A stretch of DNA of 64,000 nt from JACCXG01 sp963750935 (GTDB lineage: Bacteria; Acidobacteriota; Vicinamibacteria; Vicinamibacterales; 2-12-FULL-66-21). Both the position numbers and the translations under genes were made by a program. Positions 56,892 to 64,000 of the stretch are shown here, one piece after another. The stretch spans positions 186,001 through 250,000 of the forward strand of contig CAVVSR010000013.1 of the NCBI GenBank assembly GCA_963750935.1, written 5' to 3'. The first letter of the stretch is position 1, and the number at the start of each line of letters is the position of its first letter. A model generated the notes under the pieces. The model was given only the letters and a program-made list of their open reading frames with translations, made no database searches and was not told the DNA's origin.

Positions 56892-59663
56892 CTATTTCGC
56901 CGGCACGCGCGCCTTCAACTCCTCGAGCCAGTTCTGCACGAGGATCATCTCTGACGCGCTGACCGGGGGACGCTCCTTCTGCTGGACCATCAGGAACCGC
57001 CGGCCGTCTGCCGTCACGTCGTAGCCGCGAACTGCCGTCGTCGCACCGTAGTTGCCTTGAAAGAGCACGCGCGGCGCGCCGGCCGTGAACGTCGACCGCA
57101 ACCCGACGCTCACGGCCATCATTTTGGTGAAGGTGGCCTGTCCGCCGGTCGTTTGTGTCGTCGTATAGAAAAGCTCCCGTCCATCGCGCGACCATGCCGG
57201 CGCGGTACCACCGTCGGTCGACACCTGCTGCCGCGGGCCGGGACCCGGATACGGCTGGACGTAGACTTCATTGCGACCTGATTCGTTCGAGGCGTACGCG
57301 AGCCATTGCCCGTCGGGCGAGAAGTCCGCATACGCTTCGCTGAAACGCGTCTGGATGATTGCGCTGGGGCGGCGGTCACCAGAGAGTGGAAGAACCCAGA
57401 TGTCCAATCCGGTCTCTGGGCGCGATTCGACGAACGCCAGCGTCTGTCCGTCGGGTGACCACGCAGCGGGATACTGCAGGGCGTCGCTCGTGGTGAGGCG
57501 CTCGGCCGGACCGCTGCCATCCGCCGGCTTCCAGAAAATGTTCTCATTCCCTCCGGTTGACGATCCAAATGTCACGCGTGTGCCATCCGGCGTCCAGATC
57601 GCGCGCGCGTTCCTCGCCTCGGACGTCAGCCGGGTCAGCGTGCCCCGGGCGAGGTCGTGCACCCAGACATTCCGGTCTCCCTGTGTCCAGAGGACGACCC
57701 GGTGGCCGTCGGGTGAGATGCGCGGCGAGAGATAGGCGCGCACCGGCAGGGCCAGCGGTTGCACCTGACCGCTGCGATCCACCCACGCGAGGGAGCGTTC
57801 CGCGTCGGGAAACATGCCGCCCGGCAGATAGAGCAGGGATCCCGTTTCGGAGACGCTGAATTGCCCGGCACCACTCTCGGACGCCTCGTTGGGCGTGTTC
57901 GCCGACTGCATGACGTCGGCGATCAACGCGACCTCACCGCCGGTCACCGCGAGACGATCGAGATCGAATGGCACCGCCATCAGCGTGCCGCGGCGCAGAT
58001 ACAGCAGGTGGCCCGATCGCAGGTATCGCGCATCCGCGCCCCCACGGATCAGCACCGTGCGCTGGCCGCTCGCAAGCGACTGGGCGACGATTTCCGTGTC
58101 TTCCCATGTCGGCAGTGGCGTGTGGGTGACCGTGAAGAGAACGGTCCGACCGCCGGGGAGGATCTGCGGCAACAGGTACTTCAGCTCCCCTTTCTTCGTG
58201 TCAGGCACGATGATGGCCTGTGGGGTACCGCCGGCGGCGGGCACGCTCCACAACCCAAGGTTCGCGCGGGAGTAGATGATCGTGTCATCCGATCCCCAGC
58301 TCGCGCCGAACACGGCAGGGGTCTCGCAGATCGTCGTCGCCGGACCGCTACCACCGATTGACGTCTTCTTCAGCGCGCCGCCGCTCCAGAATCCCACCCA
58401 GCGTCCGTCTGGTGAGAAGAAGGGGCTCGACGCACCCTCGGTGCCGGCCATCGGCGTCGCCGTGAGCTCGTCGAGAGCCCGGAGGTACAACTGCTGCCGA
58501 TCGCCCTGGACGCCACTGAACACGATCGACCGGCCGTCGGGTGACCAGGCCATCGCCGTACGGCTCGGACGTCCTTCGGTGAGGGTCGGATCCGCGGGCA
58601 GCGCCTGCAGGTGTTCCGCTGGGGCGATGCTGACGAGGACGCGAGCCACATCCGATCCACGCTCCGTGGGCGGACGGCGTCCGAGCCCGGCCACGAGCGT
58701 CGTGGCCACGATACCGATGACGAGGCCCGCGAGCGCGGCCGCGACACCCAGGATGAGACGACCGCGGCGTGCGCGATGGGCACCGGGCGCTGCCGCCACG
58801 CGGGCCGCGGCGCTGCTCTCGTTGATCCACCGCAGTTCGCGCGTCAGGTCGCTCGCACTTTGCCAGCGGTCATCGGGATCCTTCGAGAGGCAGCGGGAGA
58901 CGATGTGGTCGAGCAGCGGGGGCACCAGCGGCTGAAGCTCGATGATGGGTCGTGGCGCGTCTTTGAGAATCGAGGAGATCAGGCTGGCGTGCGTCTTTCC
59001 TGTAAACGCCCTCTTCCCAGTGACCATCTCATACAGCACGACGCCGAACGCGAAGATGTCCGTGCGAGCGTCCGCCTCCTGGCCCTCGATCTGCTCCGGC
59101 GCCATGTACTGAAAGGTTCCGAGAATCGTGCCCTGCGAAGTGAGATTCGGCGCCGTCGGCAGCATCGAGGCGCCAGCCAGAACCGACGGGCTCGACTTCG
59201 CCAATCCGAAGTCGAGCAAGCTCGCGCCCGGCTTCGTGAGCATGATATTGCCGGGCTTGAAATCCCGGTGGACGATGCCCGCACGGTGCGCCTTGTCGAG
59301 CGCCGAGGCGATCTCGATCGCCGTCTTGATCGCCTCGTCGATCGGGAGAGCGCCCTTCGTCAGCCGCTCCGCCAGCGTCTCGCCCTCGAGAAACTGCATG
59401 ACGAGGAACGCGGTGCCATCCTGCTCGCCCACGTCGTACAGCGCACAGACATGAGGATGATCGAGCTGCGAGATCGTGCGGGCCTCGCGATCGAAGCGCT
59501 CGCGGAATTGCGGGTCGGCCGCGAAGGTGTCAGGGAGAATCTTGATCGCAACCGTGCGATCGAGCCGCGTGTCTCGGGATTTGTACACCTCTCCCATCCC
59601 GCCGGCGCCGACGAGCGACAGGATTTCGTACGGGCCGAGGCGAGCGCCAGGACTGAGCGACAC
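56892..59663 (-). CDS. Membrane serine/threonine protein kinase with TolB-like beta-propeller sensor
   Basis: 923 residues. The cytoplasmic kinase (about 12-280) has the Gly loop VGAGGMGEVYKSRD, Lys in VAIKIL, catalytic loop IVHRDFKPGNIML, DFG in LLDFGLAK and MAPEQ. One membrane helix follows (LILGVAAALAGLVIGIVATT, about 305-330). The outer part is a WD40-like PD40/TolB propeller with repeated SPDGRSIVFSG, SPDGRWVGFWSGG, SPDGQTLAFVESR and SPDGQWLAYASNE blocks. This kinase-propeller plan is expanded in Acidobacteriota and presumably senses an unknown ligand. The HRDF loop in place of HRDL is a minor variant. Tandem with two more such genes. Confidence 0.95.
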   Translation of the reverse strand: MSLSPGARLGPYEILSLVGAGGMGEVYKSRDTRLDRTVAIKILPDTFAADPQFRERFDREARTISQLDHPHVCALYDVGEQDGTAFLVMQFLEGETLAERLTKGALPIDEAIKTAIEIASALDKAHRAGIVHRDFKPGNIMLTKPGASLLDFGLAKSSPSVLAGASMLPTAPNLTSQGTILGTFQYMAPEQIEGQEADARTDIFAFGVVLYEMVTGKRAFTGKTHASLISSILKDAPRPIIELQPLVPPLLDHIVSRCLSKDPDDRWQSASDLTRELRWINESSAAARVAAAPGAHRARRGRLILGVAAALAGLVIGIVATTLVAGLGRRPPTERGSDVARVLVSIAPAEHLQALPADPTLTEGRPSRTAMAWSPDGRSIVFSGVQGDRQQLYLRALDELTATPMAGTEGASSPFFSPDGRWVGFWSGGALKKTSIGGSGPATTICETPAVFGASWGSDDTIIYSRANLGLWSVPAAGGTPQAIIVPDTKKGELKYLLPQILPGGRTVLFTVTHTPLPTWEDTEIVAQSLASGQRTVLIRGGADARYLRSGHLLYLRRGTLMAVPFDLDRLAVTGGEVALIADVMQSANTPNEASESGAGQFSVSETGSLLYLPGGMFPDAERSLAWVDRSGQVQPLALPVRAYLSPRISPDGHRVVLWTQGDRNVWVHDLARGTLTRLTSEARNARAIWTPDGTRVTFGSSTGGNENIFWKPADGSGPAERLTTSDALQYPAAWSPDGQTLAFVESRPETGLDIWVLPLSGDRRPSAIIQTRFSEAYADFSPDGQWLAYASNESGRNEVYVQPYPGPGPRQQVSTDGGTAPAWSRDGRELFYTTTQTTGGQATFTKMMAVSVGLRSTFTAGAPRVLFQGNYGATTAVRGYDVTADGRRFLMVQQKERPPVSASEMILVQNWLEELKARVPAK

Positions 59664-59866
59664 AGCTTTGGTGGAACGCCGTGATTATACGAGGATGGCG
59701 TGGAATCACGAGGATAGGTAACAAACGCCGCAGCGGTTAGCCGAAGATCCGCCGATCGGGTGAATGGCCGAATGCCTGGACCACGCGGACCTCCTGTCAG
59801 CCGACGGCCCCCGAGCGGAATTATGGCCTCCGACCTAATCGGCTCACGGGGTCACCTCCGCCCCAT

Positions 59867-59955
59867 CCTCCCCCGCTCTCGCCACCTTCCCCTCGCCTCT
59901 ACCGATGGCAGCTCAACAAAGAACCTCAATAAAACTGGGGTGCGGGTGTGGACCT
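59867..59955. repeat. Kinase-intergenic repeat, copy 2
   Basis: CCATCCTCCCCCGCTCTCGC, GGCAGCTC, then AACCTCAATAAAACTGGGGT and GCGGGTGTGGACC. It lies 59 bases past the stop of the 983-residue kinase and in the 350-base gap before the 923-residue kinase. I see no gene in that gap. Confidence 0.72.
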
Positions 59956-60013
59956 GATGAACGTGCCTGAACGCAGCCTTTCGTGTTGAGGACTGAGTTG
60001 GTGTGAGCCTGGG

Positions 60014-62965
60014 CTACTTGACTGGCGCGAGACGCTTCAGCTCCTCGAACCAATTTTGCACGAGAACGAACCGAGGCGACGGGGGACGCTCGTCGGCCAG
60101 ACTGGTCTCCTTGATCATCAGAAACTGCTTACCGTCGGCCGACACATCGTACATGCGTCCCCACCCACTTCCGGGCGGACGGAAAAGCTGCGGCCTATCG
60201 AATACCTTGTCCGGAGTGCCGCGCTCAAATGTCGAACCCGTCCTGATCGGGACGCGCATCAAGGTGTCCATTGATTCGTAGAACAGTTCCTGCCCATTCC
60301 GCGCCCACAGCGGTTGCCTGCCGCCGGCGGTCGAGACCTGTTGCTTCCAGGCATCAACGTTCGGGAAGGGCCGCACGTAGATTTCAAACTGACCGGACTC
60401 ATTCGACTCGTAGGCGAGCCACTGGCCGTTCGGCGAGATCTCAGCGTTCAACTCATCAAAAGCTTTCGCCAGGAGCGGCCGGGATTGATGCTCGCCTGCC
60501 AGCGGCATGAGGTAAACGTCACTACCGGACCGAGTTTCCAGCTTGGACGGCGGCGCTTGGACCAGGAAAATCAGCGCGGTGCCGTCTGGGGTGACCGTGG
60601 ATGGAAATTGCGCGACCGTGCCCGGTATCAATGGTTCTGGGGTTCCGGTCCCGTCCGATGGCCGCCGGAACAGGCCTCGCGGAGCGCCGGCACCCTCGCC
60701 TGTGCTCGAGGCGTAAATCACGGTCTTTCCGTCAGATGTCCACACGCCGTACTGCTCGAACGTCCGCTCGAGCGTCAGACGTTCGAGTGTTTCACGCGCC
60801 AGATTCCAGATCCAGATGTCGCGTGCTTCATCACGAACATCAAGCGCGATGCGGGTCCCGTCAGGTGACAGTCGTGGATAGAAATACATGCGGGGGGGCA
60901 CCCCCTTTATCGGAACCTCGCGGCCTTGGCGATCGACCCATACCAGCGTCCGTTGCCGCTGCTGGTTTTCGGGCAGCGCGTCCCTCGGCACATACACCAG
61001 TGCGCCCTGATTCGAGAGCGCGAAGTGGGCGGTGACGTTTGACTGTGCCACGTCTTCCACCAGCGGAACAGCGTCTCCCGTCACCGTCAGCCTGGTCACG
61101 TCAAAGGGCACTGCGAACAACGTCCCGTTCAGCGCGTACACGAGATGCCCGGTCGGCACATACCGCGCGTCGGTGCCACGCTCCACCACGACATTGCGCC
61201 TGCCGCTATCGAGTGACTGGACGACGATCTGCGCTGTATCCCACTCGCCGCGGCGGGCCACCAGCGTGAAGAGGATGGCGTGCCTACCGGGGAGCAGCTG
61301 CGGACCGTGGGCGATCTGGCCGGGCTCGACTTTCACGACGTGCTCCGGTTTTCCAGCTTCGCTCGATACCCGCCAGATCCCTTCGGCACCTTCCCCGGCC
61401 TGGTCGCTTTGCCCGTAGAGAATCGTGTTGTCGCTCGTCCAACTGACGCCCCACGGGATCTCCGCAGCGCACAGCTCGAGCGGCGCGCCGCCGGTGATGG
61501 AGATCTTCTTGAGCTGGCCATCCTGCCAGAAGGCGATCCACCGACCATCAGGTGAAAAGAACGGACGCCCTGCCTGGTCGAAGACTCCTGTGCCGCGGAT
61601 GGGGGTCGGTTCGAGCTGGTCCATTGCCCGCAGATAGAGTTGTTGGTTCGCCGTGTACGCGAGACGGGTGCCGTCGGCAGAGAGCGTCACCATATGCGCA
61701 CCAGCCCTCGTAATGCGGTGACCCGTCGGGAGCGCGATGGTGAACCGCGCGAGCGGCAACGTGGGCGCCGACACCCGAGTGAGGGTGAAAGTCGCGTACG
61801 CGGCGATCCCGGCCACGGCGGCGATCGCCACCAGGATCGAAACGGCGCGCCGGATCGTTGAGGCCGGCGATACCGCGACGGCCGTCACCGCATCGCTTTC
61901 GCGATCGATGATGTACCGAGCTATTGCGAGGTCCGCGATTCGCCGCCGCCGGTCCTTGTCGAGACACCCGCGGAGCAAGGCGACGAGGGCGGGTGACACG
62001 TTCGCTGGCAAGGCCGTCCAATCCGGCTCGCCGCGGAGCACGGCCGCCAGTGTCTCTGGAATGTCTTCCCCCTCGAACGCGCGTCTTCCCGTCACCATCT
62101 CGAAGAACACGCAGCCGAAAGCCCAGATGTCACTGCGCTTATCCGCCGCATGACCCTTGGCCTGTTCGGGGCTCATGTACGCCGCCGTGCCCAGAATCAC
62201 GCCCACTCGGGTCATCATCGCCGGCGACGTGATGGTCGGCGACGCCGTGGCGTCGGTCCTGCCAGCGGAGACGGGTTCGAGGGCTTTCGCCAAGCCAAAA
62301 TCCAACACCTTCACGATGCCATCGGGCCGCACTTTCACGTTGGCCGGCTTGAGATCGCGATGCACAATCCCCTGCTCGTGCGCCGCTTCGACCGCCTCGG
62401 CGATCTGCTTCGCGATCGACAGCGCGTCATCGACAGGAATGGGTCCCTGCGCGATGCGATCCGCCAGCGTCGGCCCCTCGACGAGCTCCATGACAAGGGC
62501 TGCCGTGCCGTCGCTCCCTTCGAAGCCATGAATCTGGCCGATGTTGGGATGGTTCAGCGAGGCGAGCGTGCGGGCCTCGCGGTCGAAGCGGGCGAGCCGC
62601 TCAGGATCGTCGGCGAACGACTCGGGGAGGACCTTGATCGCCACATCGCGCCCGAGTTTGGTGTCGTGGGCACGATACACCTCGCCCATACCCCCGGCGC
62701 CGAGAAGCGCGCCTATCTTGTATGGTCCGAGCTGCCGCCCCACCATTGTGGACTTCACCACGATATCGTTTGCCACCAGCTGAGACACGGAAGTATCTAG
62801 GAACCGTCGAGCGGCGGGTTGGTAGCGCAGCAGTGACTCGAGTTCCTCCTGCAGCCCGGGATTGCCTTCGCACGCCTGCTTCAGGAACTCGCCCCTCTCC
62901 TCCGTTGGCCGCTCCAACGCGGCCTGATACAGCTCCGCCAGCCGGTGCCATCGCTCAGTCGACAT
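60014..62965 (-). CDS. Membrane serine/threonine protein kinase with N-terminal helical extension and TolB-like propeller
   Basis: 983 residues. The first 80 residues are a helical extension (RWHRLAELYQAALERPTEER, LQEELESLLRY) common on acidobacterial kinases. The kinase domain has LLGAGGMGEVYRAHD, VAIKVL, IVHRDLKPANVKV, VLDFGLAK and MSPEQAKG, so all catalytic residues are present. A membrane helix (AVSILVAIAAVAGIAAYATF, about 370-392) precedes a PD40/TolB propeller with SPDGRWIAFWQDG, SPDGTRIALDVRD and SPNGQWLAYESNE. The final FVLVQNWFEELKRLAPVK matches the ends of the neighbouring kinases, showing they are paralogues. Confidence 0.95.
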   Translation of the reverse strand: MSTERWHRLAELYQAALERPTEERGEFLKQACEGNPGLQEELESLLRYQPAARRFLDTSVSQLVANDIVVKSTMVGRQLGPYKIGALLGAGGMGEVYRAHDTKLGRDVAIKVLPESFADDPERLARFDREARTLASLNHPNIGQIHGFEGSDGTAALVMELVEGPTLADRIAQGPIPVDDALSIAKQIAEAVEAAHEQGIVHRDLKPANVKVRPDGIVKVLDFGLAKALEPVSAGRTDATASPTITSPAMMTRVGVILGTAAYMSPEQAKGHAADKRSDIWAFGCVFFEMVTGRRAFEGEDIPETLAAVLRGEPDWTALPANVSPALVALLRGCLDKDRRRRIADLAIARYIIDRESDAVTAVAVSPASTIRRAVSILVAIAAVAGIAAYATFTLTRVSAPTLPLARFTIALPTGHRITRAGAHMVTLSADGTRLAYTANQQLYLRAMDQLEPTPIRGTGVFDQAGRPFFSPDGRWIAFWQDGQLKKISITGGAPLELCAAEIPWGVSWTSDNTILYGQSDQAGEGAEGIWRVSSEAGKPEHVVKVEPGQIAHGPQLLPGRHAILFTLVARRGEWDTAQIVVQSLDSGRRNVVVERGTDARYVPTGHLVYALNGTLFAVPFDVTRLTVTGDAVPLVEDVAQSNVTAHFALSNQGALVYVPRDALPENQQRQRTLVWVDRQGREVPIKGVPPRMYFYPRLSPDGTRIALDVRDEARDIWIWNLARETLERLTLERTFEQYGVWTSDGKTVIYASSTGEGAGAPRGLFRRPSDGTGTPEPLIPGTVAQFPSTVTPDGTALIFLVQAPPSKLETRSGSDVYLMPLAGEHQSRPLLAKAFDELNAEISPNGQWLAYESNESGQFEIYVRPFPNVDAWKQQVSTAGGRQPLWARNGQELFYESMDTLMRVPIRTGSTFERGTPDKVFDRPQLFRPPGSGWGRMYDVSADGKQFLMIKETSLADERPPSPRFVLVQNWFEELKRLAPVK

Positions 62966-63231
62966 TACAGCCCACGTTCACCGAGCGTTGCGAGCCAATC
63001 CAAACCACAGTGCTCACGCGTCCACCCTGCGCCCGGCTGAGAAACTGATGTGACTTTTGCCGGTGACGGGCAGTTGTGGGCCGGCATGAGATTTTTTGCA
63101 GGGCGCGCCGCCGGGGCCTAATCGACAGAGGCTGGATTGCTTGCGGGATTATAGCCACTCCCCCGATCCCGACACCATCTTTCCCCGGCGTAGCGTTAGA
63201 CCCTCGGAACCGGTGTTTTCGCCCTTCCTTG

Positions 63232-63323
63232 CATCTTCCCCCGCTCCCGCCACCTCCCGCGGGCCTCAACGGACGGCAGCTGGACGAGAAACGTCAATAA
63301 AATTGGGGTGCGGTTCTGGACCT
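63232..63323. repeat. Kinase-intergenic repeat, copy 3
   Basis: CTTCCCCCGCTCCCGCCACC, GGCAGCTGG, then AACGTCAATAAAATTGGGGT, GCGG and CTGGACC. It lies 62 bases past the stop of the third kinase, in the 419-base gap upstream of the 983-residue kinase. No gene is seen in that gap. Confidence 0.72.
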
Positions 63324-63384
63324 GAAGGAGACCACGAAGGTGGGGTCGCAATCGACTCCGTCGGTGTGACGTGTGTGCGTGTGG

Positions 63385-64000
63385 CTACTTGATTGGCACG
63401 AGGCGCTTCAGTTCCTCGAACCAGTTGAGTACAACATGAATCTCGCGCGTGGGCGGGGTATCGAGGCCACGAATCAGGACGAATCGCCGGCCATCGGCGG
63501 TTACGTCATATGAAAGGCCTGAAACATTCAAGTAGTTGCCCTCGAATAGCACGCGAGGTCGGCTCGCATCGAACGCCGGCCGGTTTGAAGTGTTCACAAC
63601 CATCCACCGTTGGCCATTGCGGTAGTAGAGTTCATTACTGTTCCGGGACCAGATTGGCTCCTCTCCACCGTCGACAGAGATCAGGTTGCTGCCGCGGACT
63701 GCTGGATAGCTCGTGACGTACACCTCTGACTTGCCAGATTTATCCGACACGTAGGCGAGCCACTGCCCATCAGGGGAAATAGCAGGCTGACCCTCATTGA
63801 AGCCACTGCTGAGGACCGAGTGCGCCTGACGATCCGATAACGAGAATAACCAAATATCGGATCGGGTGGTCGGGTTCACCTCTGTGTACGCGAGAACGCG
63901 GCCATCCGGCGACCAGGAGTACGGTATCTGATTCTTTCCACTCGACAGCAGCCGCTCCGGCTCTCCGAAACCGTCGGCACGCTGCCAAAAGACATTCCAA
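63385..64000 (-). CDS. TolB-like propeller C-terminus of a third kinase (5' part outside the window)
   Basis: The frame is open from base 64000, reading WNVFWQRADGFGEPERLLSS and YSWSPDGRVLAYTEVN, then FNEGQPAISPDGQWLAYVSD, SVDGGEEPIWSRNSNELYYR and YDVTADGRRFVLIRG, ending VVLNWFEELKRLVPIK. These are PD40/TolB propeller blades and the same C-terminal signature as the two kinases downstream. About 204 codons are visible. A kinase domain upstream of the window is expected from this similarity but not seen. Confidence 0.88.
   Translation of the reverse strand, partial: WNVFWQRADGFGEPERLLSSGKNQIPYSWSPDGRVLAYTEVNPTTRSDIWLFSLSDRQAHSVLSSGFNEGQPAISPDGQWLAYVSDKSGKSEVYVTSYPAVRGSNLISVDGGEEPIWSRNSNELYYRNGQRWMVVNTSNRPAFDASRPRVLFEGNYLNVSGLSYDVTADGRRFVLIRGLDTPPTREIHVVLNWFEELKRLVPIK

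Overview
The window is GC-rich chromosomal DNA, most likely from an Acidobacteriota bacterium of the Vicinamibacteria type. This is inferred from gene content: serine/threonine kinases fused to TolB-like beta-propellers, an exosortase/PEP-CTERM system, a hybrid type IV pilus/type II secretion operon and acidobacterial-style small hypothetical proteins. No rRNA or intact tRNA is present, so the placement is inference.

Layout. 1-2.4 kb: a leftward MoxR - DUF58 - BatA cluster. 2.5-9.3 kb: a cell-wall amino-sugar island (murQ, nagB, a BadF-type GlcNAc/MurNAc kinase, a GH10-like hydrolase, a sodium:solute symporter and a beta-lactamase-fold hydrolase) that together could import, cleave and recycle muropeptides. 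9.4-21 kb: a leftward pilus/secretion operon (GspF, GspE, PilM, PilN/PilO, PilP, a secretin with an added cohesin-like domain, two pseudopilins), followed by an Ig-like lipoprotein and a divergent glycine-rich pseudopilin. 21-25 kb: an SLT lysozyme-like protein, a lipoprotein and an isolated two-gene bacterial microcompartment locus (one BMC-H shell protein plus an acylating aldehyde dehydrogenase with a targeting-like tail). 25-28.7 kb: a LysM lytic transglycosylase with a frame break after its signal peptide, and YifB/ComM. 28.7-33.6 kb: an exosortase unit (TPR lipoprotein, EpsI, exosortase) beside two PEP-CTERM proteins, one only 65 residues long with a sigma-54-type promoter. 33.8-47 kb: housekeeping genes (M23 peptidase, secA, guaB, tsaE, nnrE/D, aminotransferase, gcvP-gcvH-gcvT).

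47-56.8 kb is a decayed, accessory-looking stretch: two arrays of the heptamer ACGTGCT, an AAA+ regulator lacking the GAFTGA loop and carrying a frameshift, small orphan genes, a gene with an in-frame TGA, an IS3 remnant, two tRNA-Pro-like remnants, a tmRNA 3'-end-like fragment and a kinase pseudogene. 56.9-64 kb holds three tandem kinase-propeller genes separated by copies of one intergenic repeat.

Several otherwise conserved genes are broken by single indels in short G/C, CG or A/T runs (pilN/pilO, mltD, the AAA+ regulator, a secreted protein). Some of these may be assembly errors, and reads should be checked before any biological reading.
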